DNA from: Gimesia maris
Lineage (GTDB): Bacteria; Planctomycetota; Planctomycetia; Planctomycetales; Planctomycetaceae
NCBI RefSeq assembly: GCF_008298035.1
Contig: NZ_CP042910.1
Span: 186,001 to 250,000, forward strand
Direction of reading: 5' to 3'
DNA: 64,000 bases
Below the pieces are notes generated by a model, which ran no database searches, was not told where the DNA came from, and saw nothing but the letters and a program-made list of their open reading frames with translations. This document shows, piece after piece, positions 35,998 to 46,533 of this stretch (the first letter of the stretch is position 1; the number at the start of each line of letters is the position of its first letter). The position numbers and the translations under genes were made by a program.

Positions 35998-37503
35998 ATG
36001 AATTACCGCATCGCTGCCCGTGTTTTTTTCAGCTGCCTGATGACGTTCGTGTCAGCGCTTGCTGTCGAAGGTCAATCCCGCAGTCTGCCTGCAGAGCCAG
36101 TCGTGATCGGCGCGACGCCACAATTTGTTTTTGATAATTACATTGTCGATAACCACTACGCGTTGAAATATAAACAGCAGACAGTCGAACGCGTCTTTCA
36201 TGCTCCACAGAAGCATCCATCCAATCCCCTGATAGCCGGAGAAGGTGGCTATGTCTCTGTACGCCGTGATCCCGAAACCGGGACGTTTCGGATGTGGTAT
36301 CAGACGCATACGCCCCGGCTGGATTCGCAAGGAAAACAGAAAGGCTCGAATTATGCGATTGCCTATGCGGAATCGACAGACGGCTTGAAGTGGAACCGCC
36401 CGCAACTGGATCTGTATGAGTGGAAGGGAAGCCGCCAGAATAATATTGTCTGGAAGGGCATCACCGATGCTCGTGCCAGTGGTCCCTGTCTGCTGGATGT
36501 TCCGGAAGCAGAGCGAAAAGGATATCGCTATCTGATGTCCTATCACACCGGGGGTGCGGGTAAGGGAAAAAATGGTATCCGGGTGGTTGGTTCCCAGGAT
36601 GGTATCCACTGGGACAAGTCCAGCGATTCGCTGCTGGCGGAACTTCACAGCGATACCTTAAACAGTATCGTCTATGATCCGGTCGCTGCGCAGTATGTGA
36701 TGTACTGCCGGGCCAAGCACATTTATCGTACATTTTCAGGTGCGATACTCGATACCGGTGCCTCGCGCCGAGTCGCACGGATGACCGGCGATTCGCTCTG
36801 GGGCGAATGGACTTCCGAACCGCAGAACATTCTGATACCCGATCAACTGGATGCGGAGCAGCAGTTTCATTTTTTCTATGGCATGCCGGTTCGCTATCAT
36901 GCAGGGATTTTCTGGGGCGCATTGTGGCCGTTCAAGATGAATACGGATATCGTGACCGAGCTCGCGTTCAGTCGTGATGGAATTCAGTTTGAACGATTGT
37001 CGAGCCGACCGCAGTTGATTGCTTTGGGAGAAGCAGACCGCTGGGATGACGGCATGGTGTTTGGAACCGGCTGGGTCGATGTGGGAGATGAATGGTGGTT
37101 TTATTACTCTGGTTATGATGGTCCCCACGGCGATCCTGCCAGTCGTCAACCGGGCATTGGTCTGGCGACCATCAAAAAAGAGCGGTTGATTTCGCTGCAT
37201 GGTCCGCGTGATGGAGGCGTGGTCATCACCCGCAAACTCCGCTGGCAGGGAGAGCGTCTGTTTCTGAATGCAGATGCCAGCCAGGGAGAAATCAAGGTCC
37301 GCATCTCCGATGGGAAACGCAAGGTGCTGGAAGGCTTTGATTACGAGGACTGTGTCCCGCTGCATGCAGACAGCCTGCATCACGAAGTGAAATGGAACAA
37401 CAAATCGATGACAGCGCTGCAGGGCGAGATCATCCGCCTGGAAATTTATCTGCGGAATGCCGACCTGTTTACGTTTCAGGCAGGAACAGAAACAGCAGAG
37501 TAA
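35998..37503 (+). CDS. Secreted GH32/GH43-like five-bladed propeller hydrolase
   Basis: The 501-residue protein starts at ATG 35998; a longer frame begins at 35941. It has a signal peptide (about 1-26, FFSCLMTFVSALAVEGQS). The propeller shows VRRDPETGTFRMWYQTHTP, IAYAESTDGLKWNRPQLDL, SQDGIHWDKSSDSL, NSIVYDPVAAQYVMYCRAK and DVGDEWWFYYSGYDGPHGD, typical of the glycosyl hydrolase family 32/43/68-like fold found widely in planctomycetes. Clear nucleophile motifs such as NDPNG of classic invertases are missing. The substrate is unknown. It lies 63 bases after the CxxCH dehydrogenase gene and ends 5 bases before the convergent GH3-type gene. Confidence 0.75.
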   Translation: MNYRIAARVFFSCLMTFVSALAVEGQSRSLPAEPVVIGATPQFVFDNYIVDNHYALKYKQQTVERVFHAPQKHPSNPLIAGEGGYVSVRRDPETGTFRMWYQTHTPRLDSQGKQKGSNYAIAYAESTDGLKWNRPQLDLYEWKGSRQNNIVWKGITDARASGPCLLDVPEAERKGYRYLMSYHTGGAGKGKNGIRVVGSQDGIHWDKSSDSLLAELHSDTLNSIVYDPVAAQYVMYCRAKHIYRTFSGAILDTGASRRVARMTGDSLWGEWTSEPQNILIPDQLDAEQQFHFFYGMPVRYHAGIFWGALWPFKMNTDIVTELAFSRDGIQFERLSSRPQLIALGEADRWDDGMVFGTGWVDVGDEWWFYYSGYDGPHGDPASRQPGIGLATIKKERLISLHGPRDGGVVITRKLRWQGERLFLNADASQGEIKVRISDGKRKVLEGFDYEDCVPLHADSLHHEVKWNNKSMTALQGEIIRLEIYLRNADLFTFQAGTETAE

Positions 37504-37508
37504 CGTTT

Positions 37509-39194
37509 TCAGGAAAAGCGTTGCAGAATCTGTTGAGCATAATCGAGTTCGGGGATCAGGCAGGGATGCTTGTACTGTTCGATGCTGCCGCCCAGTTTCT
37601 GCTGTCGTTCTGCGGCAAAGCGGCGCCAGGTGCCTGATGTCAGTTCGCAGGCGACGGGCATTGCCAGGCGACCGGACTGGCGTTTCTCTGCGTATTCACA
37701 ATTGGTCTCCTGCAAACTTCGGTCGAGGTGTTCCAGTAGAGTCGGAAGTTGATCGGTTGACGGCAGAGCGGATGCTTCCAGCAGCAGTTGATAGCGGGGA
37801 GGCTCTCCCCATTGCGGGATCAGGGTGTACTGACCGATTTCCAGCGAAGTGTGTGCGACGGCATCGCGAACTGCGGCAACGACCTGTGATTCGGTAATCT
37901 TTTCGCCGGTCAGATTGGAGATATGCGCGCCCTTATGCAGAAACTCCAGTAAAGGAGTCTGGCTGTAAAACCCGGTGCAGCGGACAACGTCACAGATATG
38001 GTAGCGGTACAATCCTGAAGGCGTAGTCAGCAGGATGAAATAATTCTGTCCCACTTCCAGTTGATCGGCAGTGAGAATATTTGTGGAGGTCAACGGGTCT
38101 TCGTCTTCGGGAACAAACTCAAAGAAGTGAGATGTGATATCCAGGACGCCGGTGGACGTGCCCGATTCGAGGGGAATTGTCATGCGCCCTTCGCTGGCGG
38201 AGAGCCCGTGATCGCGGACAGGTGGGGTGCCATAAAAGGGAGCCAGTTGCGACAGGTACGCCCCCGCGGATCCCCCCATCCAGACTGCCAGCAGAGACAG
38301 TCCCGGCCAGAAGTCGCGGGGATAGAGGTGCCCCGTGCGTGCAACGATGTGTTCCAGTTCGCGGGCCCGGGCGCGGTTTTTTCGTTTGAGTTTCGACTGC
38401 AGGATTCTGAGAATGGCCGGTTCCAGTTGTGCGGCGCCCGTCAGTCGGCCATCAGCGATATCGCGGATCAGCGATTCGCGCTGCTGATCTGCAAACTGTG
38501 CCAGATGCAGGAGCGTGCTCGGGTTGGCGGTGGTGATCATGCCGACTTCCCGATCCGCAATTGCCAGTCGCAAGGCGGTATAGTATTTGAGGTGCGGGTC
38601 TTCAATCTGTGAGACTTCGCCGGGAACGGTATACAGGAGTTTGACGACCGGGCTCTGCATGGCTGCGACGAGGCCGCTGATATTGCCACAGGGTGTGCCA
38701 CCTGGCGTGCGGAACTTGTCGAAGTTACTCGACAGCTGCACGATGTTCTGATACTTGAGACGGGGAAAATCGTCGTAGGTCAGAATGCCCCAGTTCTGCC
38801 AGCCCTGTCGATAGTCTTTCAGAAAGGGCTCGGTGATGGGAATGAATTTGGAATCCGCGGTGGTGCCACTGCTGAGGGTAAACATCAGCAGTCGATTGGC
38901 GGCTCCCAGCAGCGCGGTTGTCTCACCAGTTTTGACACGATCAATCCAGGGACGAAAGCGTTCGTAATCGGAGACGGGAAAGCGGGTCTGGAAATCTTCG
39001 ATTGTGCAGGAACCATCCAGCTGCCACTTGCGGCTGAAATCGCTGTCTGCATTTAAATGCAGAATGCGCTGCAGAGTCTGTTGCTGAACTTCGCGGCAGC
39101 GTGAGGTATGGGCAAGAAACGAATGGGCGGCGCGACGATAACGTCGTCGTGTGAAAGTGCCGCCGGCAGCCCGTAGCAGATTCAGGGCACGCAT
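37509..39194 (-). CDS. GH3-type acyl-acid amido synthetase-like enzyme
   Basis: This 561-residue protein belongs to the ANL adenylating superfamily and the GH3 auxin-responsive family known from plants. Motifs are FPVSDYERFRPWIDRVKTGE, LLMFTLSSGTTADSKFIPIT for nucleotide binding, YGTPPVRDHGLSASEGRMTIP, GQNYFILLTTPSGLYRYHICDVVR and FLHKGAHISNLTGEKITE. Plant GH3 enzymes adenylate a carboxylic acid and then conjugate it to an amino acid. Bacterial members occur in planctomycetes and cyanobacteria but have no established substrate. It is cytoplasmic and stands alone on its strand. Confidence 0.85.
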   Translation of the reverse strand: MRALNLLRAAGGTFTRRRYRRAAHSFLAHTSRCREVQQQTLQRILHLNADSDFSRKWQLDGSCTIEDFQTRFPVSDYERFRPWIDRVKTGETTALLGAANRLLMFTLSSGTTADSKFIPITEPFLKDYRQGWQNWGILTYDDFPRLKYQNIVQLSSNFDKFRTPGGTPCGNISGLVAAMQSPVVKLLYTVPGEVSQIEDPHLKYYTALRLAIADREVGMITTANPSTLLHLAQFADQQRESLIRDIADGRLTGAAQLEPAILRILQSKLKRKNRARARELEHIVARTGHLYPRDFWPGLSLLAVWMGGSAGAYLSQLAPFYGTPPVRDHGLSASEGRMTIPLESGTSTGVLDITSHFFEFVPEDEDPLTSTNILTADQLEVGQNYFILLTTPSGLYRYHICDVVRCTGFYSQTPLLEFLHKGAHISNLTGEKITESQVVAAVRDAVAHTSLEIGQYTLIPQWGEPPRYQLLLEASALPSTDQLPTLLEHLDRSLQETNCEYAEKRQSGRLAMPVACELTSGTWRRFAAERQQKLGGSIEQYKHPCLIPELDYAQQILQRFS

Positions 39195-39243
39195 TCCTTG
39201 CTCCCCGGTCGATGATTGCTGCGCTTAAGAACAGGGGAACTGT

Positions 39244-39278
39244 GGAGGAGAGTCTGAAAAAACCATGAGCTCTCCTCC
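39244..39278. repeat. 9-bp inverted repeat after the small basic protein gene
   Basis: GGAGGAGAG (39244-39252) pairs with CTCTCCTCC (39270-39278) about 20 bases after the stop of the small basic protein gene on the minus strand. There is no strong T-run, so it might be a weak or factor-dependent terminator. Confidence 0.35.
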
Positions 39279-39297
39279 CCCCTACAGAGACAGACGA

Positions 39298-39543
39298 TTA
39301 ATCTTCGTCGTCGTCTTTCTTCTTTTTCTTCTTCTTACCAATCGAAATCTTTTCGACGCGTACTTTGGGTAAACCGAGGGCACCCTGGCCTTCGACCCAG
39401 CGGTCTTCGAATTTCAACTTTTCAATACGTTCCGCCCGCTTTAACACGTTACGTGCACGGACCAGCGTACTCTTGCTCTTTAAACTTTTGTCGAGTGACA
39501 CGGTGTCATCCCCTTTGTTAGATGTTATTTCGAAGACAGCCAT
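39298..39543 (-). CDS. PVC-type small basic protein
   Basis: This 81-residue protein starts MAVFEITSNKGDDTVSLDKS and has a basic middle (SKSTLVRARNVLKRAERIEKL) and a KISIGKKKKKKKDDDED tail. It matches, from memory, a small basic protein family conserved across Planctomycetes, Verrucomicrobia and Chlamydiae (I recall TIGR04137, ribosome-associated by name). A nucleic-acid-binding or ribosome-linked role is plausible, but it has not been shown to my knowledge. It is a monocistronic gene in the space between GH3 and the sodium symporter. Confidence 0.75.
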   Translation of the reverse strand: MAVFEITSNKGDDTVSLDKSLKSKSTLVRARNVLKRAERIEKLKFEDRWVEGQGALGLPKVRVEKISIGKKKKKKKDDDED

Positions 39544-39800
39544 TTACTATGGAAATTGACTGTCAAAACTGGCATAGTGGTGTATCTTTCGCAAGAGGCG
39601 CTGTAGCCAGCGGGCTGGTCAAACGGATTCTGGACCCGTGACGATTTGCGAAGCGACATATGGTAAATGGAATGGTCATTGATTGCAACCGCTGGTAAAT
39701 GATTCCTTTCCGCTGTTTTTCGTGAAATTCCGATTTTCGTCGCTCAAACGAGAATCGAGGGGGCTCCATTATTTCACTTTACGATACAAATTTCACCCTG

Positions 39801-41336
39801 TTGGACTGGTCGATCGTCGTCTGCTACCTGTTGTCATCGATCGTAATTGGTTTGTGGGCCAATCGTTACGTCGGAAATCTGTCTGATTACCTCGTCGCAG
39901 GCCGCAAACTTCGCATTCGACTGGCTTTGGCGACCATGACGGGGACCGAACTCGGGCTGGTGACTGTCATGTACATGGCAGAGCTTGGGTTTATTCAGCA
40001 GTATGCGTCCCTCTACCTGGCGTTTCTGGAAGCGGGGGCGGTCCTGGTGATCGGGCTGACCGGTTTTGTCGTTTATCGCCTGCGGGATTCCTCGATCATG
40101 ACGATTCCCGAATATTACGAAAAACGCTATTCACAGTCTGTTCGCGTGGTGGGGGCCAGCGTAATGGTGGTTTCCGGCGTCCTCAATATGGGGCTGTTCC
40201 TGAAAGCGGGGTCCCAGTTTCTGACCGCGATATCCGGCCTGCAGGATGAGATGTATCTCAAACTGATCATGACCGGACTGTTATTGCTGGTACTGTTTTA
40301 TACGGTGCTGGGGGGAATGGTTTCCGTGGTCATTACGGACCTGATCCAGTTTCTGATCCTGGGAACCGGCATGGTCATCGTGACGTGCGTGATCTTCTGG
40401 TCGATCGGCTGGGAGGGATTTTCAGCCATCGTCACGGAGCAAAACGGCTATTTTGATCCCACCAACCCTGAGAACCCGTCCGGAAAAGGAGGCGGGATTG
40501 GCTGGCTGCAAATTATCCAGATGACGGTGGTGATTGGTTCCGCCGCCATGTTGTGGCCTACCAGCGCAGCACGAACGCTCTCCTGCCAGAGTGCGGCGGT
40601 CGCGAAGAGACTCTATACACTAAGTTCGATCTCTTTTCTGGCGCGGCGGGCACTCCCGGTGTTCTGGGGGATTGGCACTTTTGCCTTTTTCGCGTCTCAA
40701 CCCGAACTGTTCGCTGAATTTGAAGAGGCAGTGAAAACCAACAGCTCGATCACTTCTCTGTCTGCGATGCCTCTGTTTCTGGCGAAAGTCGTGCCGACTG
40801 GATTGCTGGGGCTGGTGACCGCAGGCATGATCGCCGCGTTCATGTCGACCCATGACAGCTACCTGCTCTGCTGGAGTGGTGTGATTACACAGGATATCGT
40901 TGCCCCACTGGCGGGACCGATGAGTCAGCGTTCACGGATTTTAGTGACCCGCATTGCCATTTTCGTGATTGGGGCAATGCTGCTGATCTGGGGCCTGTGG
41001 TATGAAGTCAGCAGTGATCTCTGGGGTTATCTGGCGGTGACAGGTACGGTGTATTTAGCGGGAGCGATCCCCACGGTGGTCGGCGGGTTGTACTGGTCAC
41101 GAGGCAGTCAGGCCGGAGCACTGGCGGCGATTCTGGGCGGACTGCTGGGGCTGTCCGCCATGGGGCCGTGTGTCGAGCAACTCAATGACTGGTTTTCATC
41201 AGACCTCAATGGAACCCATCTGACGTTGATTACGTTTGCCTTTTCCGCAGTCGTGTATGTGTTGGGGTCACTGCTTTTACCGGATCAGCCTCGTGCAACG
41301 AATACTGACTCTGTCGAACCTGTCGCAGAAGTGTGA
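39801..41336 (+). CDS. Sodium:solute symporter family protein
   Basis: The 511-residue frame starting with TTG at 39801 has about 13 transmembrane helices of the SSS (LeuT-fold) family: CYLLSSIVIGLWANRYVGNL, DYLVAGRKLRIRLALATM, LYTVLGGMVSVVITDLIQF, TAGMIAAFMSTHDSYLLCWS with a sodium-site Ser region, and AGAIPTVVGGLYW. The start is uncertain: the frame stays open upstream, and an ATT at 39768 or 39771 follows a strong GAGGGGG site and would give ISLYDTNFTLLDWSIVV, which looks like the normal N-terminus of this family. The solute is unknown. A small membrane protein gene starts 3 bases after its stop, probably as a partner. Confidence 0.9.
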   Translation: MDWSIVVCYLLSSIVIGLWANRYVGNLSDYLVAGRKLRIRLALATMTGTELGLVTVMYMAELGFIQQYASLYLAFLEAGAVLVIGLTGFVVYRLRDSSIMTIPEYYEKRYSQSVRVVGASVMVVSGVLNMGLFLKAGSQFLTAISGLQDEMYLKLIMTGLLLLVLFYTVLGGMVSVVITDLIQFLILGTGMVIVTCVIFWSIGWEGFSAIVTEQNGYFDPTNPENPSGKGGGIGWLQIIQMTVVIGSAAMLWPTSAARTLSCQSAAVAKRLYTLSSISFLARRALPVFWGIGTFAFFASQPELFAEFEEAVKTNSSITSLSAMPLFLAKVVPTGLLGLVTAGMIAAFMSTHDSYLLCWSGVITQDIVAPLAGPMSQRSRILVTRIAIFVIGAMLLIWGLWYEVSSDLWGYLAVTGTVYLAGAIPTVVGGLYWSRGSQAGALAAILGGLLGLSAMGPCVEQLNDWFSSDLNGTHLTLITFAFSAVVYVLGSLLLPDQPRATNTDSVEPVAEV

Positions 41337-41339
41337 GAG

Positions 41340-41528
41340 ATGAATATGTATATATGGATGACAATCTGGACGTTGCTGTTGCTGATCAGTGGGGTGGCCT
41401 TTCTGGTGGTGCTCACTTTTGTTTCCTTTGGCGTCAAAGCTGAACTGCGGGACACGCTCAATGATCTGAAAGCCGACGTGAACGAATCACAGGCGCACGA
41501 GGAAATTCTGGATCGTCCTGTGGAATAA
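41340..41528 (+). CDS. Small single-pass membrane protein next to the symporter
   Basis: This 62-residue protein starts 3 bases after the symporter stop and is surely co-translated with it. One transmembrane helix at about 5-32 (WMTIWTLLLLISGVAFLVVL) is followed by a charged C-terminal tail (RDTLNDLKADVNESQAHEEI). Small companion subunits of this kind are found next to many sodium:solute symporter genes. A stabilising or regulatory role is inferred only from position. Confidence 0.75.
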   Translation: MNMYIWMTIWTLLLLISGVAFLVVLTFVSFGVKAELRDTLNDLKADVNESQAHEEILDRPVE

Positions 41529-41710
41529 TTGTCGCATCGATGATGTTCACGTTATCAGACCACGTGTCGTAAACCCGTAAAAATTGCGGATTTCGGAACA
41601 ATAGACTGGTGCCGCAGTTTCGATCATGCTATTTTTAAATATCAGTCTGCAGAAAATCTCTGAATGTGAAGAGATCCCTCTGCTGGTTCAGTACAGGAGT
41701 CGCGTCGTTC

Positions 41711-42166
41711 ATGATGTGCCCTTTTTGTCGTGATGGTGAGACGAAAGTAATTGATTCGCGTTTGAGTCAACCTTTCAGTGTGCGCCGACGACGAGAATGC
41801 CTGGCCTGCGGAAAGCGCTATACGACTTACGAAAAAATCGAAGAGTCGCCTCTCAAAGTCATCAAAAAGGATGGTGCGCGGGTTCCCTTTGATCGTATGA
41901 AGATGGTCACCGGGATTGAAACTGCCTGCTACAAACGCCCGGTCAGCCCCGATCAGATTGAATCCATCGTCGCGCAGATTGAAGCGGAAATCTACGAGAA
42001 TTTCGATCGTGAAGTCCCTTCGCGTTTTATCGGCGAACGGGTTTCCACGGTTTTGAAAGACGTCGATCAGGTTGCTTTCGTGCGGTTCGCGTCGGTCTAT
42101 CGTAATTTTACCGATGCGAATGATTTCGTGACCGAAATTCAGCCGATGCTGCGAACCGACGACTGA
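41711..42166 (+). CDS. nrdR: Transcriptional repressor NrdR
   Basis: The 151-residue form starting at ATG 41711 is the standard length; a second ATG follows at 41714 and a longer frame at 41666. The zinc ribbon MCPFC and [15 protein letters not shown] gives Cys-x2-Cys pairs, and an ATP-cone domain follows ([21 protein letters not shown], then [23 protein letters not shown]). NrdR binds ATP/dATP and represses ribonucleotide reductase genes. No reductase gene is in the window, so it acts in trans. Confidence 0.95.
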   Translation: MMCPFCRDGETKVIDSRLSQPFSVRRRRECLACGKRYTTYEKIEESPLKVIKKDGARVPFDRMKMVTGIETACYKRPVSPDQIESIVAQIEAEIYENFDREVPSRFIGERVSTVLKDVDQVAFVRFASVYRNFTDANDFVTEIQPMLRTDD

Positions 42167-42181
42167 CCGAATGCTTCTGTC

Positions 42182-43606
42182 TCAGGCAATGATATCAGGC
42201 ACCACATTGCCGGCAACTCCCGTGACCCGCATGTCGAGCCCCTGGAATTTGAACGTGAGCCGTTCGTGGTCCATGCCTAACAGATGCAGCAGCGTGGCGT
42301 GAAAATCATTGACGTGCATCGGATTTTCGGCGACATTGAAACCGATGTCATCGGTTTTGCCATACGCGAAGCCGCGTTTCACGCCGCCACCCGCCATCCA
42401 GACCGTGTAGGCGTCTTTGTGGTGATCGCGTCCGGGGGCTTTGCGATCTCCCTGCACCATGGGTGTCCGACCGAACTCCGCGCCCCAGACGACCAGTGTA
42501 TCATCCAGCAGGCCGCGCTGTCTGAGGTCCTTAATGAGCGCGGCGATCGGTTGATCGACCTGCCGACATTTGTTCTTCAGACTTTTGACGATACTGCCAT
42601 GATGGTCCCAGCCCTGGTCGAAGAGTTGCACGAACCGCACGCCCCGTTCCACGAGTCGTCGTGCCAAGAGGCAGTTGTTGGCAAAGCTGGCTTTGCCCGG
42701 CTGTGTGCCATACTGCTCGTGGATGTGTTTTGGTTCGTTGGAAATATCCATCAGCTCGGGAACGGCGGACTGCATGCGATAGGCCATCTCGTACTGATTG
42801 ATGCGTGTGGCGATTTCCGGATCTCCTACATCCGCCAGTTGAACTTTGTTGAGATGGTTCACACTGTCGATAATCCGCTTGCGGTCTTCGCCCGTCATTC
42901 CCTTGGGATTGGACAGAAACAGAACCGGGTCTCCCGACGAGCGGAATTCGACGCCTTGATAAATACTGGGCAGAAAGCCGCTGCCCCACAGGCTGTTTCC
43001 GGCGCCCGCGACGTTGCCGGTAATTAATACTACGAAGCCGGGCAGGTTACTGTTTTCGGAACCCAGGCCATAGTTGACCCACGAACCCAGGGAAGGGCGT
43101 CCGAAACGCGAGAAGCCGGTCTGGAAAAAGAGCTGGGCGGGCGCGTGATTGAAGTGATCGGTTTTCAGGGAGTGAATCATGCAGAGTTCATCGGAAACTG
43201 ATCCGAGGTGAGGCATGAGTTCCGAGATGGGGAGGCCGGCTTCGCCCTGCTGCTGAAAGGCGAAGGGGCTGCCCATCAGTTTGGGCTGTTCGCGAATGAA
43301 CGCCAGCCGCAGTCCTTCCCAGAGTTTGTCGGGTACGAGCTCGCCGTCCAGTTCCTGCAGTTTGGGTTTGGCGTCATATAAGTCGAGGTGCGACGGTGCA
43401 CCGACCATGTGCAGGAAGATCACGTTTTTGGCTTTGGGCGTGAAATGTGATTGGCGGGCCGCCATCGGGTTGGCAGCTGTGGGGAGTGCCGCCTGCAAGT
43501 CGTTGGCCAGCAGCGTGGTGAGCGCAGCGCCTCCGATCCCCATGCCGGCCCGCTGAAAGAATTCACGTCGGGTATAATTCAGCAGTTGTTGCAGATGCGC
43601 GTTCAT
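42182..43606 (-). CDS. DUF1501 sulfatase-fold Tat protein
   Basis: This 474-residue protein has a twin-arginine signal ([21 protein letters not shown]) and the DUF1501 hallmarks: [50 protein letters not shown]-like [28 protein letters not shown] and [12 protein letters not shown]. The family has an alkaline-phosphatase/sulfatase-type fold but lacks the classic FGly site, and its role in planctomycetes is unknown. It starts 2 bases after the stop of the upstream DUF1549/DUF1553 gene, the usual planctomycete pair, so the two are co-transcribed. Confidence 0.9.
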   Translation of the reverse strand: MNAHLQQLLNYTRREFFQRAGMGIGGAALTTLLANDLQAALPTAANPMAARQSHFTPKAKNVIFLHMVGAPSHLDLYDAKPKLQELDGELVPDKLWEGLRLAFIREQPKLMGSPFAFQQQGEAGLPISELMPHLGSVSDELCMIHSLKTDHFNHAPAQLFFQTGFSRFGRPSLGSWVNYGLGSENSNLPGFVVLITGNVAGAGNSLWGSGFLPSIYQGVEFRSSGDPVLFLSNPKGMTGEDRKRIIDSVNHLNKVQLADVGDPEIATRINQYEMAYRMQSAVPELMDISNEPKHIHEQYGTQPGKASFANNCLLARRLVERGVRFVQLFDQGWDHHGSIVKSLKNKCRQVDQPIAALIKDLRQRGLLDDTLVVWGAEFGRTPMVQGDRKAPGRDHHKDAYTVWMAGGGVKRGFAYGKTDDIGFNVAENPMHVNDFHATLLHLLGMDHERLTFKFQGLDMRVTGVAGNVVPDIIA

Positions 43607-43608
43607 GA

Positions 43609-46218
43609 TTATCCCTTCGTGATGGTTTCATCTAGATTCAACAGGATGTTCGCGACATACAGCCAGGCCGCCATACGTGACGCACCGACGCCTTCCGGCC
43701 GGTCGTCTGCCGCAATCAGCTTCTGGGCTGCCTGGGGATGATCCTGGAAATATTTCAGTTCCTGCTCAAAGACTTTGGTTAAATGATTCACTTCCACGGG
43801 CTTTGCTTCGCGGGCGACACAGAGCCGGAACGCATACGCGATGCGTTCGCGGTCGGTCATGTCGGAATTCAGGCCTTTCGTCGCCAGGCGTTTCGCCAGA
43901 CCGACGCCGATTTCCACGTACGCGGGATCGTTGAGCAGTGTCAGAGCCTGCAGTGGTGTGTTGGTGCGCGAACGATTGATCACACAGGCACCCCGGTCGG
44001 GCGCATCGAAATTCGTAAAGCTCGGATAGGGGGCACTGCGTCGCCAGATCACATAGACGCCACGACGGTAACGGTCTTCGGAAGTGGAAGTCAGATACTT
44101 GGGCGCGTTGCGGCCCACGTGTCTCCAGAGTCCCTTTGGTTGGGGTGGATAAACGGGCGGGCCTCCCATTTTTGTGGAGAGCAGACCACTGATGGTCAGT
44201 GCGTTATCGCGAATCGTTTCCGCCGAAAGTCGCAGTCGCGGACCACGGGTGTAGAGTTTGTTATAAGGGTCCGCTGCGAGCAGTTCAGGCGTGATGCGGG
44301 CTGACTGCTGATAGGTGGCCGACATGACGATCAGTTTGTGTACGTGTTTCATCGACCAGTTGTGGTCCATGAATTCTACTGCCAGCCAGTCGAGCAATTC
44401 AGGATGCGTGGGGGCATCACCCTGGCTGCCGAAATCTTCCTGGGTGGCGACGATGCCCTGCCCGAAGAACTGGGCCCACCAGCGATTCACGGTGACTCGC
44501 GCCACCAGTGGATTCTCACGCGCGACGAGCCAGCGGGCAAATTCGAGTCGGCTGGGCTGGTCTTTTGTTTTGATCGGATGCAGTGCGTCTGGTGTGTGAG
44601 GTGTGACTTCGGCCCCTTTGCTGAGGAAATCGCCGCGCTTGAAGATATTGTTCATACGCGGCTCCGGCATTTCCACCATCACCAGAGTGGAATCGGGTTC
44701 CAGTGCCGTCAGTTCTTTGCGGACACGGCTCAATTTCTTATCCAGTTCCGCGTACTCCGCATCCTGCTGCTGTTGATATTGCGTTAATGCATTGTTCTGT
44801 TTTTTGGTTCGTTTTTCCGTTTCCGTCTGCAATGCTTTACGAACGGCGGTGGGGATTTTGCCGGCTTCTTCGCTGTTCTCCAGCAGTGCCAGGGTGGTCT
44901 CTTCCCATTCGGACCAGGCGGTTTTGAGATCTTTCTGCCGCTGGTTCAACTGCTTCTGTAGTGCCAGGCGTTCGGTCGTCAGTTGCTCTTTTGTTTTCAG
45001 CTCTTCTTTGGCCAGCGGGACCGCCAGTTTGGGGCCGGTGACTTCGAACGTCACGCTCTTACCCACCTGCTTGACCTCCAGTGGGGTATTATTGAAGAAG
45101 GCAAAGATCTGGTAGTAGTCCTGCTGCGAGAAGGGATCGTATTTGTGATTGTGACACTGGGCACATTCGAAAGTGGAACCGAGCCAGACGAGGCCGGTGG
45201 TATTGACGCGGTCGAAGATCTGGTTGACGCGATTCTCTTCGGGGTCGACACCCGCTTCAACATTACAGGTGGTGCAGCGATGAAAGCCGGTGGCGATTTT
45301 CTGTTCCAGGGTGGCCTGGGGGATCAGGTCGCCGGCAATCTGTTGAATGGTAAACTGATCAAAGGGCAGATCCTTATTCAAGGCATTGATGACCCAGTCA
45401 CGATAGAGCCACATCTCGCGCAGCTGATCCGCCTGAAACCCGTTGGAGTCGGCATAGCGGGCCAGATCGAGCCACTGCCGCGCCCATTTTTCACCGTAGC
45501 GGGGTGACTTGAGCAGCTTGTCGACATATTTCTCATAAGCAGCGGGGGAAGGATCTTTTTCAAACGCGATGACATCTTCAGGAGAAGGGGGCAGTCCAAT
45601 CAGATCGAGGGAAACGCGTCGCAGCAGTCGCGCGGGGCTGGACGGCGGAGACTGAGCGAGTGGCGGTTGTTGTTGAGATAATTTCTCTGCGACAAACGCG
45701 TCGATGGCATTGTTGATTCGAAAAGAGTTGTTTACTTCCGGCAGCGGACTTTTGACGGGTGGGATGTAGGCCCAGTGTTTCGGTTCTTCCGAAGCGGTCG
45801 GCCAGTCTGCGCCAGCGTCGATCCATTGTTTGAGCGTCTGAATTTCCTGTTCGGTCAGTCGAGTGCCGGCATCCGCGGGAGGCATCTGCTCGCTCTCGTC
45901 TTTTGTGGAGACGCGATGCAGGAGCAGGCTCTCTTTACTGTTTCCGGGAATGATGGCCGGTTCACCCGAATCGTTGCGAAGCAGAATATTTTTGCGGCTG
46001 GTTAATCGCAGACCCCCTTCGCGGGCATCCGGACCATGACAGTCCTGGCAGTGTTTGACAAACAGCGGGCGGACCGATTTCTCAAAGTCGATTTTGTGAG
46101 CCGCCGGTTTTTCAGCTGACACAGGTGCACCGTAAGAAGTGACCGGAGTGCTCAACACAAGCGAGGTGAAAACCGCGAGACAGCTACAGACAGTTCGTGG
46201 AACTTGAGAACCATACAT
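43609..46218 (-). CDS. PSCyt1/DUF1549/DUF1553 planctomycete cytochrome protein
   Basis: This 869-residue exported protein starts with a signal peptide. Next comes a planctomycete cytochrome C domain with heme motif CQDCH ([19 protein letters not shown], then SEQMPPAD), followed by DUF1549 ([30 protein letters not shown]) with a second CxxCH ([13 protein letters not shown]). A helical linker leads to DUF1553 ([58 protein letters not shown]). Together with the DUF1501 gene downstream it forms the standard planctomycete pair, thought to act in complex carbohydrate handling at the cell surface, but with no proven reaction. Confidence 0.92.
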   Translation of the reverse strand: MYGSQVPRTVCSCLAVFTSLVLSTPVTSYGAPVSAEKPAAHKIDFEKSVRPLFVKHCQDCHGPDAREGGLRLTSRKNILLRNDSGEPAIIPGNSKESLLLHRVSTKDESEQMPPADAGTRLTEQEIQTLKQWIDAGADWPTASEEPKHWAYIPPVKSPLPEVNNSFRINNAIDAFVAEKLSQQQPPLAQSPPSSPARLLRRVSLDLIGLPPSPEDVIAFEKDPSPAAYEKYVDKLLKSPRYGEKWARQWLDLARYADSNGFQADQLREMWLYRDWVINALNKDLPFDQFTIQQIAGDLIPQATLEQKIATGFHRCTTCNVEAGVDPEENRVNQIFDRVNTTGLVWLGSTFECAQCHNHKYDPFSQQDYYQIFAFFNNTPLEVKQVGKSVTFEVTGPKLAVPLAKEELKTKEQLTTERLALQKQLNQRQKDLKTAWSEWEETTLALLENSEEAGKIPTAVRKALQTETEKRTKKQNNALTQYQQQQDAEYAELDKKLSRVRKELTALEPDSTLVMVEMPEPRMNNIFKRGDFLSKGAEVTPHTPDALHPIKTKDQPSRLEFARWLVARENPLVARVTVNRWWAQFFGQGIVATQEDFGSQGDAPTHPELLDWLAVEFMDHNWSMKHVHKLIVMSATYQQSARITPELLAADPYNKLYTRGPRLRLSAETIRDNALTISGLLSTKMGGPPVYPPQPKGLWRHVGRNAPKYLTSTSEDRYRRGVYVIWRRSAPYPSFTNFDAPDRGACVINRSRTNTPLQALTLLNDPAYVEIGVGLAKRLATKGLNSDMTDRERIAYAFRLCVAREAKPVEVNHLTKVFEQELKYFQDHPQAAQKLIAADDRPEGVGASRMAAWLYVANILLNLDETITKG

Positions 46219-46533
46219 ACGCGTTCAATCCCTGTCAGGCCACCCGTAAGACTTTAAGAATCTCAAGAGGGAACCTGGTGAGATAATTGAAAGTAATGCC
46301 GGTCCGTCAGAACCGCCGAATTCGGGGGACGGTAGTCAGACACCATTGCCTGACGGGCTGAACTCATTTTGGGGAGAGTCGATTGACGTTGTTCTTTTCC
46401 TATTGGAATAATTCAATACGTTAGAATAACGGACGAGTCGAGAAAATTCAAGTTTTTTCATCTGCACACAAGGCATTCGCATAACCGGTAATTCTGGAAT
46501 CACCGGTTTACTAAAGCTCGATTACAGTATGAC
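46219..46533. other. Intergenic region between cytochrome and sulfatase genes
   Basis: These 315 bases lie downstream of the sulfatase gene and upstream of the DUF1549 gene, both on the minus strand. Inverted repeats CCGTCAG...CTGACGG (near 46305 and 46350) and AACCGGT...ACCGGTT (near 46485 and 46503) are present but have no T-run. No gene or RNA is recognised. Confidence 0.35.

Noticed and set aside
42284-43027. 247-codon plus-strand frame opposite the DUF1501 gene
   Set aside because: It is antisense to a well-supported conserved protein and has no motif of its own.
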